A DNA stretch of 20,460 nt from JAVBOD01 sp031551045 (GTDB lineage Bacteria; Bacteroidota; Bacteroidia; Bacteroidales; UBA932). This document shows positions 6,380 through 15,681 of the stretch, piece after piece; position 1 is the stretch's first letter; the number at the start of each line of letters is the position of its first letter. The notes beneath the pieces were generated by a model. That model worked only from the letters and a program-made list of their open reading frames with translations. It was not told where the DNA came from and ran no database searches. Where the stretch lies: positions 1-20,460 of the forward strand of contig JAVBOD010000086.1 in the NCBI GenBank assembly GCA_031551045.1, written 5' to 3'. Both the position numbers and the translations under genes were made by a program.

Positions 6380-7300
6380 TTATCTTCTTCTATATCCGCG
6401 GCCGCCACCGCCACCGCTTGTACCGAAAGCTATGCGCACCCTTAAGCCGAAGGATAGGAATTTAGCCTCTCCTACTTCGTCCTGTACATTCATTAAACTA
6501 CTGACATCATCCGTTGTTAGATTCGTATTCGCTTTCCATTCCAGTAACGACGGGGTTTTGCCACCGGCATCGCGTACACTGTTTAATCCGTAGTCCATAA
6601 ATAAACCGGCATATATTTTCCAATCGGCCGAGAGCATATAATTAATCCCTGCTTCTACACTCAACGAATAGGACATTTTCAAACTTAAATCCTGTTCCGA
6701 AGAGTAGTTCGGGAAAATAACAAAACTTTGATTATTTCCTTGTCCTGGAACCGGCCATTTCACTCCGCCATAAGCTGGGTAATCTCCCACTCCGGCAACC
6801 TCTTCGGCCGAGGCTTTATTTTTAGCGCTTAAGGGAAAACCGAGGCGTACACCGCCTTGGGCATAGAACCGCATATCGTTGGCAATGTCTGCCTGATACT
6901 GCCCCAAGATAGGAATAGAGAGCATTCCCACTGATTGTGTTTCTTCATAGCCAACTGTCGATACTACGTAATCAAATGATCTATTGGCTGGATCTGGGTC
7001 ATTGGATAAATCGTCTTCAATATGAGTTCTTGTAAATTCTCCATTGCTCAAAGAGGCTTTAGAGTTATAAAGACCGTATTCTACACCGGTCACTACGCCA
7101 AAACTGGAATTTATGCAGTAGGTGTAGCTAAGCCCTCCCTGAAACCCGAAATTAGTGCTGCTTTCTCCATTTGCCACACTGTATTTCAATCCGCTGAGCC
7201 CTCCGCCGAGCATAGCGCCGAACTCATGGCGAAAATCCTGCGCCTGCAATCCGTTCAGCGCTGCGAATAACAACCATGTAAATATAATTTGTTTCTTCAT
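6380..7300 (-). CDS. Outer-membrane beta-barrel protein with Gly/Arg tail
   Basis: A 306-residue protein starting at MKKQIIF (ATG 7300) with a signal peptide ending near LQAQ (residue 20-21). The frame is open upstream to 7336, but the signal peptide fixes the start at 7300. The body has the Gly/aromatic, alternating pattern of a porin-like barrel (for example GFQGGLSYTYCINSSFGVVTG and IYAGLFMDYGLNSV) and reaches a typical final strand, LRVRIAF (F292). Unusually it then continues with 14 residues, GTSGGGGGRGYRRR. It lies 39 bp downstream of the T9SS protein gene on the same strand, with no terminator between, so the two are probably one operon and perhaps functional partners (inference). No function can be assigned from sequence. 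Confidence 0.8.
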   Translation of the reverse strand: MKKQIIFTWLLFAALNGLQAQDFRHEFGAMLGGGLSGLKYSVANGESSTNFGFQGGLSYTYCINSSFGVVTGVEYGLYNSKASLSNGEFTRTHIEDDLSNDPDPANRSFDYVVSTVGYEETQSVGMLSIPILGQYQADIANDMRFYAQGGVRLGFPLSAKNKASAEEVAGVGDYPAYGGVKWPVPGQGNNQSFVIFPNYSSEQDLSLKMSYSLSVEAGINYMLSADWKIYAGLFMDYGLNSVRDAGGKTPSLLEWKANTNLTTDDVSSLMNVQDEVGEAKFLSFGLRVRIAFGTSGGGGGRGYRRR

Positions 7301-7339
7301 ATCGTCACTTTTTAAATAATCTATACAACTCACCAACGA

Positions 7340-10300
7340 TTATTGCACTAATATTGTTTTAACTACCGATTCCGCATTATCCCTATAGAGCACTATCATA
7401 TAATAACCTTTTCTTGAAGGCACATTTATCTGCATAGTCGGTTCTATCACATTCACGGTTTTCACAATGTTCCCGTTTACATCCATCACATGGATAAAGG
7501 CGTTTTGCAGGGCTTCTTGCCTAAGATTAATTTCCAAATTGACTACTTGTCCGGCACTAACGGGGTTAGGATACAATTTCAACACTTCGCCGGATACCGG
7601 TGCCGGCGACGGTGTTACATTCCACGGACAGGTTTTATGCCATTCGTCGGCTATAGATAGCATTTCTACATAGAACGAACCGCTCAATTTATTCTGCTCA
7701 TAATAAGTTTGAGAAGTGACATTTGGTATAATGGTTCCATTTTTATACCATTTGTAGGCTTTGTAGCCATGCGCTTCGTTATTAAATACTAATGTATTAT
7801 CCCATTTCTTTATTAAGAAGGCCGCCGGGTTCCAGCCCGCCGTCAGTATTTTAGCAATCGGCAACGCTTCGTGATAAACCGGCAAATCTTCATGCTGGTA
7901 TGCTGTAATGGTGGCCACGCCCGGGCCATGTATGGTCAACACGTTGCCGGCTACGGAAGCCACCGCCGGGTTGCTCGATTCATAAGTAATCGGAGGAGTT
8001 CCTGCTCCCGTTACGTCAGACGTTCCTGCCAATGTAACCGTAGTAACGCCATTACATCCATCAGGCAGTGTTTGTGTCCATGTCAGAATAGGTGTTTTGT
8101 AAATCGTAAACGCGCCCTTGTTAAAGGTAATGTTGTAATTACTGTTTAATGCTAAGGTTCCTTGGTTAATATCGTATGTTCCGGGCAATGCACCAGGTAC
8201 CCGTGATAAAGTTCCGGTAAACGCATCGGTACCCACCAAGGGTGTCGGCGTATAAGTATAGGTCAATGGCGGATCGACGTTCGGGAATTCCGGACGCGAA
8301 AGATTATCTGCCGTCACGGTGATTTCCCGTGCGGCCACGGTAAGTGTTCCGTCTATAAAAGTAATGGCATAGTTTGCATTCGCCGGGCTAAGCGACGGAG
8401 TAATGGTATAAGTAGCCACCGGCGACGTAGCTGTTGCACTACAAGCATATTGAAGCGCAGCCTGCATCGCAGCCGAATCGGCTTGTATTACATTACTGAA
8501 TGTACTGCTGAAAGCCGGATTGGCATTGCCATATTGCCGTGAAACCGAATTAGCGGTAATCGTTGTCGTACGTGCCGTGACGGTTAAATTAGCTGTAGTC
8601 ACATTACGCACGATATAGTTTGTATCCATCAATTCCGGCGTAATTAAATAGGCGCCTACAGGCGATGTAACAGTGGCTGCACAAGTATAGGAGGTTGCAG
8701 GTTGCGGGTTGAGCGGAGTACCCAATGTATCATAAACCGTAACCGTAATAGTAGGATTCGGATCACCGTACGTTTTCGTTGCCGGAGTTACTGCAATATC
8801 TGCAATCCCTTTGCGTACGATTAATCGATATACTACCAAACTGTCGCAATTCCATTCGGATGTTTTTACAAGCGTCGTATCTTTTATGCCGGCCGTATTG
8901 GCATTGAACGTTCCTTGGAACGGCATTTCTACCGGCCATGGGCTTAGCGTAGATTGAAAGTCCACCGTAGCCGTAAACGTCGTAGCATTATTAAATGCTT
9001 TGGTGTAGGAGGGTTTTACAGACAGGTGCGTAGTAAGAAGGCTATCGCAGCCTGCTACCGTAAATTTCTTTTCGACAATCACGGTATCGCCCACCGTATT
9101 TACGGTGTAAGAAACGCCATACATCGTACGGTAAGGACGACCTTGACAGGTGTTGGCATACACCGTCCGGTTGTACGAAGCATTTACAAATAACATATTT
9201 TCCAAGTGCGCCATTCGTTGCGCCGATTCGTCATAGTATTCCACACTGACCAATGTATTTCCCCCCTCGGGCAGTATGGTATTGACCGGAGATGTAGTGC
9301 CGATTGGAATAGCGTCGGCCGAGCTCTCGTCATAACGCACCCATTGAATGCCGCTTGCGTTCGTTGCATTAAAACTATAAGTTACACTAACGCCCGAGCA
9401 TCCTCCGGTTGACGGAGTACTTGTAAAATCGGGCAATACTTCCCATGCCAAATGCGGGAAGCTGTTCCCTTCACTGGAAATAGCCCATTGAGTTAAAGAA
9501 TCGGTAAAATTCCAGTTTAGCTGTGTTTCATAGAAACCTTGCGTCTGTAATTCGGAAATAGTAGCAGATGTTCCGTTGACTATTTGGTCTCCATTGGCCG
9601 GAATAAACATATTACCGTAAGCGTAGTTCTTAGTTTCGGTACTATAAATATCCAACACACCGGCAATCCGCCCCACTTTATCGACACCGTTAATCGACGG
9701 ATTGATGGCTACGCAACTATCTACCGATGAGTTTAAGCCTAAGGCCACAATACCGCCTAACGTTCCGGCACGTCCCAATACATTGTTCAATGTGTAGCAA
9801 TTAACAACCCGTGAGTTTTCCATTTGACCGATAAGCCCGCCTACAACCCCGCTGGTTCCTTTCACACTGCCGGTTGCATAGCTTTGCATAATCTTGCTGC
9901 CATTTTTCATGTATCCCACCATACCTCCGATGGTATTTCCTCCCCGCACGCTTCCTTTCGCATAACTGTCGCGAATCAGTGTATTATCGATTGTTCCCGC
10001 AATGATTCCGAGAACATCGGAGCCTTTTATACTATCTAAACTATTTACATATACCCCTAAGCTGTCGATATAGGCATTCTGCATATATGCAAATAAACCG
10101 GAGCTCGGAGTAGTGGTATTAATACGTAGATTTTTAATCACGAATTTATTTCCAAACAATTTCCCTTTAAAAGGATTCGTGATAGTACCAATCGGCTGCC
10201 ATCCCGCATCTCCGTATTTTATATCGATATAATATCCCAAATCAATATCATTCATCAGAATAAATGATTTATTAAGATGATTTCTCATACTATCTAATTG

Positions 10301-11503
10301 AGCGCCAGAATATATACGATAAGGAATGGTGTCGGACCCGTTTCCTATAAACCCTGAAAAAGATTGTTCAACCTCTTTAATGCTTTGCAGTATAGGATAG
10401 GGCGAAACGTCGAGCTTTATAGTCCATACATTATTAAAATCGAAACCTACCGAATCGGCATAAAAACTCTCACTTTGCAAGCTGTCTAAAGGCTTATAAG
10501 TTCCGTTTACGATGTAAGAACCGGAGGTTGTTCCTTGTGTTGCAATATAAGAGAAGGTAGTATCTATAGCGTTACCATATCCGGATGTTTCAATATAGCC
10601 TATCACACGCCCGGTGTTAGCCGTTCCGGTAACTCGGTTCGTAATAGCCACTACTTTCGCCACTTTATTATTGCCTTCATCGCTGTCCGCTTTTCCAATC
10701 ACACCTCCCACGCTATCGACACCCGCAACTATATCTCCCATTGCATAGCTATTTCGTAGCCGAGCCTCATGAATTAATTTTCCGACAAGTCCGCCTACGT
10801 TCTTTTGTCCCCTGACACTGGCCATGGCATAACTGTCTTTTATCCCTCCAAACTTTAAAAGGCCGGCAATCCCTCCAACATTATCGGTACCGTTTACCGT
10901 ACCTTCATAACGGCTTTGGTTGATATTGTTAGATGCATTATCTGCGGCATACATATATCCTACTATCCCGCCTACATATTGCTGGCCGGTTACATTTCCC
11001 ATTACACGGCATTGTGTGAGAGCAGGTGTTATAGTCGCTCCATGCGGATTATCCACATAACCAACAAGCCCTCCCACATATCGTCCACCGGTCACACCGT
11101 CGGTAGCAATATAGACGCATAAATTTGTAATGGCAGCCTGTTCAATCATATATCCGAATAAACCGACATAGTCTTCCGACGGCCGGTTGATGCGCAGATT
11201 TTTAATGACATAACCATTGCCGTCTATTTTTCCGGTAAATGCTTTTAAGTAAAGGTTATCATAGCTACCAATAGGTTTCCAGCCGTTCAATTGTATATCC
11301 GGGTCGGTATGGTTAGCCATAAAGTCGGAAAGGTCAATATCATTGCCTAACCGAAAGTCCTTGTTCAGGAAATAGCGCATGCTGTCTAATTGGCCGGCAG
11401 TAGTAATAATATAGGTAGAACCATCCATTCCACCCGGCCACGTTTGAGCGTTAGCTATCAAAGCGCTTAGACACAAAGTGGCAATCAAACATATTGTTCT
11501 CAT
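7340..11503 (-). CDS. Large T9SS-secreted surface protein with GLUG and MBG repeats
   Basis: A 1387-residue exported protein. Residues 1-20 are a signal peptide ending ANAQ. Two homologous GLUG-type regions follow: about 30-375 and 395-690. Each opens with GQLDSMR/AQLDSMR, NDIDL, GW(K/Q)PIG and (V)IKNLRIN, then repeats of the type VGGLVG...SYAxGxVxG, which predict a right-handed beta-helix. Residues 700-900 are Ig-like, with spaced cysteines. Three MBG-like repeats lie at about 905-976, 979-1058 and 1060-1135 (YGDPNP, YGNANP and a diverged third), then a Big_2-like domain at 1137-1220. The last 80 residues (LKLYPNPVSAGQVVNLEI ... VVKTILVQ) are a type A T9SS sorting domain, so the protein should cross the outer membrane by T9SS and be anchored on the surface or released. 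An adhesin or structural role is inferred from domains only; no enzyme motif is visible. It is probably cotranscribed with the barrel gene 39 bp downstream. Confidence 0.88.
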   Translation of the reverse strand: MRTICLIATLCLSALIANAQTWPGGMDGSTYIITTAGQLDSMRYFLNKDFRLGNDIDLSDFMANHTDPDIQLNGWKPIGSYDNLYLKAFTGKIDGNGYVIKNLRINRPSEDYVGLFGYMIEQAAITNLCVYIATDGVTGGRYVGGLVGYVDNPHGATITPALTQCRVMGNVTGQQYVGGIVGYMYAADNASNNINQSRYEGTVNGTDNVGGIAGLLKFGGIKDSYAMASVRGQKNVGGLVGKLIHEARLRNSYAMGDIVAGVDSVGGVIGKADSDEGNNKVAKVVAITNRVTGTANTGRVIGYIETSGYGNAIDTTFSYIATQGTTSGSYIVNGTYKPLDSLQSESFYADSVGFDFNNVWTIKLDVSPYPILQSIKEVEQSFSGFIGNGSDTIPYRIYSGAQLDSMRNHLNKSFILMNDIDLGYYIDIKYGDAGWQPIGTITNPFKGKLFGNKFVIKNLRINTTTPSSGLFAYMQNAYIDSLGVYVNSLDSIKGSDVLGIIAGTIDNTLIRDSYAKGSVRGGNTIGGMVGYMKNGSKIMQSYATGSVKGTSGVVGGLIGQMENSRVVNCYTLNNVLGRAGTLGGIVALGLNSSVDSCVAINPSINGVDKVGRIAGVLDIYSTETKNYAYGNMFIPANGDQIVNGTSATISELQTQGFYETQLNWNFTDSLTQWAISSEGNSFPHLAWEVLPDFTSTPSTGGCSGVSVTYSFNATNASGIQWVRYDESSADAIPIGTTSPVNTILPEGGNTLVSVEYYDESAQRMAHLENMLFVNASYNRTVYANTCQGRPYRTMYGVSYTVNTVGDTVIVEKKFTVAGCDSLLTTHLSVKPSYTKAFNNATTFTATVDFQSTLSPWPVEMPFQGTFNANTAGIKDTTLVKTSEWNCDSLVVYRLIVRKGIADIAVTPATKTYGDPNPTITVTVYDTLGTPLNPQPATSYTCAATVTSPVGAYLITPELMDTNYIVRNVTTANLTVTARTTTITANSVSRQYGNANPAFSSTFSNVIQADSAAMQAALQYACSATATSPVATYTITPSLSPANANYAITFIDGTLTVAAREITVTADNLSRPEFPNVDPPLTYTYTPTPLVGTDAFTGTLSRVPGALPGTYDINQGTLALNSNYNITFNKGAFTIYKTPILTWTQTLPDGCNGVTTVTLAGTSDVTGAGTPPITYESSNPAVASVAGNVLTIHGPGVATITAYQHEDLPVYHEALPIAKILTAGWNPAAFLIKKWDNTLVFNNEAHGYKAYKWYKNGTIIPNVTSQTYYEQNKLSGSFYVEMLSIADEWHKTCPWNVTPSPAPVSGEVLKLYPNPVSAGQVVNLEINLRQEALQNAFIHVMDVNGNIVKTVNVIEPTMQINVPSRKGYYMIVLYRDNAESVVKTILVQ

Positions 11504-11528
11504 ATCTATTTAAAAGATTTCTAATTGA

Positions 11529-11558
11529 CAAAGTTAAGGTTTTTTTTGTTAAAAACAA
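11529..11558 (-). promoter_or_regulatory. Promoter of the T9SS protein/barrel operon
   Basis: On the minus strand a TTG (11556-11558) is followed after 19 bp by TAACTTTG (11529-11536), matching the Bacteroidota -33/-7 arrangement in sequence and spacing. The predicted start lies about 20 bp before the ATG at 11503, giving a short leader. Confidence 0.65.
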
Positions 11559-11617
11559 GTTAATAACTTAAATATGTCAATGAAAAGCCTTAAAAATAAA
11601 TTATATGTAGCTCAGAA

Positions 11618-14338
11618 TCAATAATTATCCCAGTAGCTCGTCCGCTTGTCGTATTTTAACAAATCGGCTAAAGCAGAAGCTTTGGCGCTGATGCGGAAAC
11701 TATAGCTCTCCCACCGGCCGGAGGGCACCCAATTGAACGACATCTCAAAGCAGTGTAAGTCGTAAGATATTTGAATATTGGTAGATGTTATCTGCATGGC
11801 TTTGAAGTCAAAACCACTACTAACAGATATATTTAATTTATCGGTAGGGCTGATTTGCCCGTTAAAACTCAACGATTGTTGATATTTATTCTCTTTCGTG
11901 AAAACATTATTCGCATAAACATAATCGGCAACATAATTAAATGAATAGTTGAAGCCTAAAGACCAAGGAGCGTTATAGTCGGCATAATATATCCAATCGG
12001 TGGCCACATATTCTCCGGTGATAGGGTTGTAACGCGGGACGCCCTGAGGGGGAATGTTTTTAGTATCTTTGCTTCCTCCCTGAAAGTTGTAGCCAAACGA
12101 AAAACCGGCATTGATTAAACGCATTAATCCTTGCCCGTTGGACAGGGCAAATTTATTAATACGCACTCCCCTACCAGTATTTTTATCCGGAATAATCATA
12201 TAGGGATCGAAAATAGCTGTAAAATTTAAGGCTAATTTTTCAAATAAGTTTGTATTTAAGGACATGTTTATGGTTGACAACTTCATAGAGTCGGCCAAGA
12301 AGTTATAGCTTCCTGAAATATTGAAATTATCTATCAGCTTTATTTTTTTCTCCCCCCCGTTAGCCGTATCTTTTTTAGAGCGTACCTTCGCTTCGAGATT
12401 GTTGGCCAACGAGAATCCCATGCTGCCGCTTTCGCCCGGAGCCGGCGGCGCATATATCTGACCGGAAAAAATGTTGTAATCCATTGTTTTAGGAACTCCA
12501 TTAGCATCGACGTAGGAATAGGAACGGTATCCGTTGCCATAAGTTCCCAAATCGGGGTGATAACTAAGGCTTACACTCGGAGTCATCATGTGGCGCAATG
12601 CCCGCAGGAAGGAGTTACGGCCGAATTGAAAGGTTCCGTATAAGCGAGTGGAGGCGGAAACCGAAAAAGAATAATTTTGAGTGGCATGAAACTCGCTAAA
12701 CGCCGGGGACATATGGTCTTCTACTTTTTGGGTAGAATCATTGTATTGTTTTTCATTACTTTGAAAAAACCAGTTCATCCCATAATTCACGGATGGCGAG
12801 AGTTGTATGTGTTTTAACAAAGAGAAACTCGGTAATGCTACTCCGAAAGTGTGCTGCATTCCGTTCCGAAACTTTTTCCAGAAATCGGGTGTGCCGACCT
12901 CCGATTCTTTGAAATTAATCTTGTTATCAAAAGTGGTGCTATAATTAAGTGCGAATTGTTCGTACCACAATTCTTTCCCGATTCTATTCTTTCGTTTGAA
13001 CGGATAAATGCGGTTCATCGTAAAGGTAAGATTCGGAATAGTTACCGCGTAACTACTGTCGCGCATGTTTTGGCTATGTGCAAGGTTCACGGATAAGTTG
13101 AACGGTGTGTTATCCCATGTTTTTCCGTATGAAATACTGGAACTCATGGTATTTTGCATAGCCTGTTGAGGGGTATAACTATTATAAGTATTGTACGAAG
13201 AAGAAGAGAAGTTGACGCTTGCGCCGAACCGTGTTCCGGGGCGCGCTTTGGGATCTTGCGTATGGCTCCATTGAACGGAAAACATACGGGAGTTCACATA
13301 ATCCGTCGAACCTTTTTCTCCTGAAATCACTTCCGAAATATTAAAAGTAAAATTACCGTTGTACTTATAGAGTTTTTTATAACGTGAATTAGCCCTTACC
13401 GCCCATGAGCCCAAGGTATAATAATCGCCCGTAATAGCGACATCGAAATACTCTCCTATAACAATATAATAGCCCAAGTCTTTAAAGAAGAATCCGCGGC
13501 TTACCTCTTCTCCGAATGTAGGGAATAGTATTCCGCCGGAACGGTCGGTACGTTTCGGGAAGAAACCAAAAGGAAGGGCAAATGGCGTAGGCACATCTTC
13601 CAAAACCAAGTAGGAAGGGCCGAATACGGTTTGCGAATTGGGCTCCGGCGTTACTTTTGCCTGCGACATTCTCATATAGAAGTGCGGATGTTCCAAATCA
13701 CAGGTGGTGTATTTTCCATCCGATACATTAATGGAATTATCGGGCATTTTTTTGATGACGGCCCCATGTAAATACCCTTCACCTTCTTGTGTAATAACAT
13801 TGGTAATTTTTGCTTTCCCCGACTTGAAGTTATAACGGATACTTTCCATTGCATAAGTCTTACCGCTTTCCGTCATCACGGGCCTGCCGATTATTTTCCC
13901 CGTAGAATCGGGTATCCCGATAGCATACACCGTTCCGTCGTTCGTATTATACTCCATGTATTCCGCTTTCAATTCCATGTTTTGATACTTTACGGCCACA
14001 TCACCATAATAGTATATCATGCGGTCTTTACCGGAAACATCAATAATCATGGAATCCTTTCCGGAACTGAATACCGGAGCATCGGCCGCTCCTTTTCTTT
14101 GTTTTTGCAGAGATGAATCGGCCGGAGCATGCACATCTTTCTCCTCGCCCAACTCCCGTATCACCTCCACCGGGATGATATCTTTGATAGTATCTCCTGC
14201 GTGAATCGTATCGCTTCGATTAAAAAGAAAGGTACCGCCGGGTACACAATAGAAGTTCCCATTTACAGCATTTCCACGGCCTGCAAACGGAATAAATAAA
14301 AGGAACAATAAAAAAGATATAGCTATTTTCCTAAACAA
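11618..14338 (-). CDS. lptD: LPS-assembly outer-membrane protein LptD (Bacteroidota type)
   Basis: A 906-residue outer-membrane translocon that places lipopolysaccharide into the outer leaflet. A signal peptide (residues 1-24, ending RGNA) is followed by a variable linker. An OstA/LptA-like beta-jellyroll comes next (about 95-215: GKDRMIYYYGDVAVKYQNME, YNTNDGTVYAIG, INVSDGKYTTCDLEHPHFY). The large C-terminal barrel begins near PTPFALPFGFFPKRTDRSGGI and ends in alternating aromatic strands and YWDNY. The few cysteines do not match the disulfide pattern of the E. coli protein. The start ATG 14338 directly precedes the signal peptide. It is divergent from the amidase-mlaD pair, all envelope genes. 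No intrinsic terminator is obvious in the 114 bp before the next gene, which has its own promoter. Confidence 0.9.
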   Translation of the reverse strand: MFRKIAISFLLFLLFIPFAGRGNAVNGNFYCVPGGTFLFNRSDTIHAGDTIKDIIPVEVIRELGEEKDVHAPADSSLQKQRKGAADAPVFSSGKDSMIIDVSGKDRMIYYYGDVAVKYQNMELKAEYMEYNTNDGTVYAIGIPDSTGKIIGRPVMTESGKTYAMESIRYNFKSGKAKITNVITQEGEGYLHGAVIKKMPDNSINVSDGKYTTCDLEHPHFYMRMSQAKVTPEPNSQTVFGPSYLVLEDVPTPFALPFGFFPKRTDRSGGILFPTFGEEVSRGFFFKDLGYYIVIGEYFDVAITGDYYTLGSWAVRANSRYKKLYKYNGNFTFNISEVISGEKGSTDYVNSRMFSVQWSHTQDPKARPGTRFGASVNFSSSSYNTYNSYTPQQAMQNTMSSSISYGKTWDNTPFNLSVNLAHSQNMRDSSYAVTIPNLTFTMNRIYPFKRKNRIGKELWYEQFALNYSTTFDNKINFKESEVGTPDFWKKFRNGMQHTFGVALPSFSLLKHIQLSPSVNYGMNWFFQSNEKQYNDSTQKVEDHMSPAFSEFHATQNYSFSVSASTRLYGTFQFGRNSFLRALRHMMTPSVSLSYHPDLGTYGNGYRSYSYVDANGVPKTMDYNIFSGQIYAPPAPGESGSMGFSLANNLEAKVRSKKDTANGGEKKIKLIDNFNISGSYNFLADSMKLSTINMSLNTNLFEKLALNFTAIFDPYMIIPDKNTGRGVRINKFALSNGQGLMRLINAGFSFGYNFQGGSKDTKNIPPQGVPRYNPITGEYVATDWIYYADYNAPWSLGFNYSFNYVADYVYANNVFTKENKYQQSLSFNGQISPTDKLNISVSSGFDFKAMQITSTNIQISYDLHCFEMSFNWVPSGRWESYSFRISAKASALADLLKYDKRTSYWDNY

Positions 14339-14361
14339 TGCGATGTAAAAAATATATTTAT

Positions 14362-14369
14362 TACTTTTG
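14362..14369 (+). promoter_or_regulatory. Probable -7 box for the amidase-mlaD operon
   Basis: TACTTTTG matches TAnnTTTG and would start a transcript about 55 nt before the amidase ATG. It lies 10 bp from the opposing lptD box. No clear -33 element is visible. Confidence 0.45.
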
Positions 14370-14378
14370 TCAAAAATA

Positions 14379-14386
14379 CAAAGTTA
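14379..14386 (-). promoter_or_regulatory. Probable -7 box for lptD
   Basis: On the minus strand this reads TAACTTTG, identical to the box ahead of the T9SS protein gene. It predicts a leader of about 35 nt for lptD. A GTG rather than TTG is found at the -33 position. Confidence 0.5.
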
Positions 14387-14429
14387 GCCAAAATTAAATT
14401 GTGTTCACCATGGTTACTTATAAATTATC

Positions 14430-15659
14430 ATGAAAAACTTTTTAAAAGTCATAATAAGCGGGTATTTTTTACTATGTTGCATGGCCTTAGCCTTCGCTCA
14501 AGAAGAAAAGGACAGGACAAGCATTCGTACGGTAGTGATTGATGCAGGGCATGGCGGAAAAGATATTGGCGCCCCCGGCAAAATTATTAACGAAAAAAAT
14601 ATCACGTTGCAAGTAGCGCTTAAATTAGGAAAACTCATCAAGGAGCATCATCCTTCGGTGAAGGTGGTATATACCCGCGATTCGGACACCTACCTTACGC
14701 TTAACGAACGAAGCGATATTGCCAATAAGCATAATGCCGATTTGTTTATATCCATTCATGCGAATTCCATGCCCAAAGGCGGCAAAGCCAGCGGTTCGGA
14801 AACATTCGTAATGGGATTAGACAAAACGGGAGCCAATATGGAAGTCGCCAAACGCGAAAACGCGGTAATTACTTTCGAGGAAGATTATTCCTCCAAATAT
14901 GAAGGATATGATCCGAATTCGCCGGAGTCGTTTATTATTTTCAGCCTCATGCAAAATTCGTACTTGGAACAAAGTTTAGCGCTGGCTTCGTTAGTTCAAG
15001 AAGAATTGCCCAAAACATCTATTAAAAATAACAGGGGCGTTAAACAGGCCGGCTTCCTGGTTTTATGGCGTACAGCCATGCCCAGCGTGCTCATAGAGTT
15101 GGGATTCATTTCTAACTCAGCCGATGAAAAAATATTGGCCAAAGCAGACGGACAAGAACAGTTGGCTCGTGCAATTTGTAAGGCTTTCACAAGCTATAAA
15201 GAGTATTATGAAAAGGGCGTAAATTACACTACGGCCTATACTAAAACTCCGCCGGCGCATGTAGAAACGCCCAAAACCGCTACAGAGCAAGATAAGAAGA
15301 AGGAACAACCCAAAGAGGCTACAAGCTCCTCTAACCCCCGTTTATACAAAGAGCCGGAAGCAACCGTCCATAAAGAAACAGCTATCAAGCCGGAAGGAGA
15401 AAAACAAACGGACGAGAAAGATATACGCTACTACCGTGTACAAATTATAGCTTCGCCAAAACGGCAACCGCTAAACGATTCGAAAGCGGCACAATACGGC
15501 GAAGTACGCGAAGTAAGAGAAGGAAATTTATATAAACTAACAGTAGGAAACTTCACTTCGTTGAGCGAAGCAAATACCCATTGCCAAAAGGTGCGAAAAA
15601 CCTATCCTGATGCATTTGTGGTATGTTTCGTCAACGGGAAGAAAGTTCCTCTTAAATAA
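14430..15659 (+). CDS. N-acetylmuramoyl-L-alanine amidase with C-terminal SPOR-like domain
   Basis: A 409-residue periplasmic zinc amidase that cuts the bond between N-acetylmuramic acid and the L-alanine of the stem peptide, typically in daughter-cell separation. A signal peptide (residues 1-24, ending AFAQ) precedes the Amidase_3 domain (about 32-255). The zinc and catalytic residues are all visible: His41 in DAGHGGKD, Glu55 in IINEKN, His110 in SIHANS and Glu223 in LIELGF. A Lys/Glu/Pro/Thr-rich linker (about 262-330) leads to a SPOR-like domain (about 333-409: YYRVQIIAS ... YKLTVGNFTSLSEAN), which in other proteins binds denuded septal glycan. No Shine-Dalgarno is seen before ATG 14430. 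The gene is 22 bp from mlaD and evidently in one operon with it. Confidence 0.93.
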   Translation: MKNFLKVIISGYFLLCCMALAFAQEEKDRTSIRTVVIDAGHGGKDIGAPGKIINEKNITLQVALKLGKLIKEHHPSVKVVYTRDSDTYLTLNERSDIANKHNADLFISIHANSMPKGGKASGSETFVMGLDKTGANMEVAKRENAVITFEEDYSSKYEGYDPNSPESFIIFSLMQNSYLEQSLALASLVQEELPKTSIKNNRGVKQAGFLVLWRTAMPSVLIELGFISNSADEKILAKADGQEQLARAICKAFTSYKEYYEKGVNYTTAYTKTPPAHVETPKTATEQDKKKEQPKEATSSSNPRLYKEPEATVHKETAIKPEGEKQTDEKDIRYYRVQIIASPKRQPLNDSKAAQYGEVREVREGNLYKLTVGNFTSLSEANTHCQKVRKTYPDAFVVCFVNGKKVPLK

Positions 15660-15681
15660 TGATTGAACAAAGCGAATAACT

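Noticed and set aside
7301..7336. Upstream ATG for the barrel protein
   Set aside because: It would put 12 charged or polar residues before an evident signal peptide; ATG 7300 is the natural start.
7871..11122. Several plus-strand reading frames opposite the T9SS protein
   Set aside because: They are antisense shadows of a long, clearly coding gene, lack promoters or homology, and have unnatural composition.
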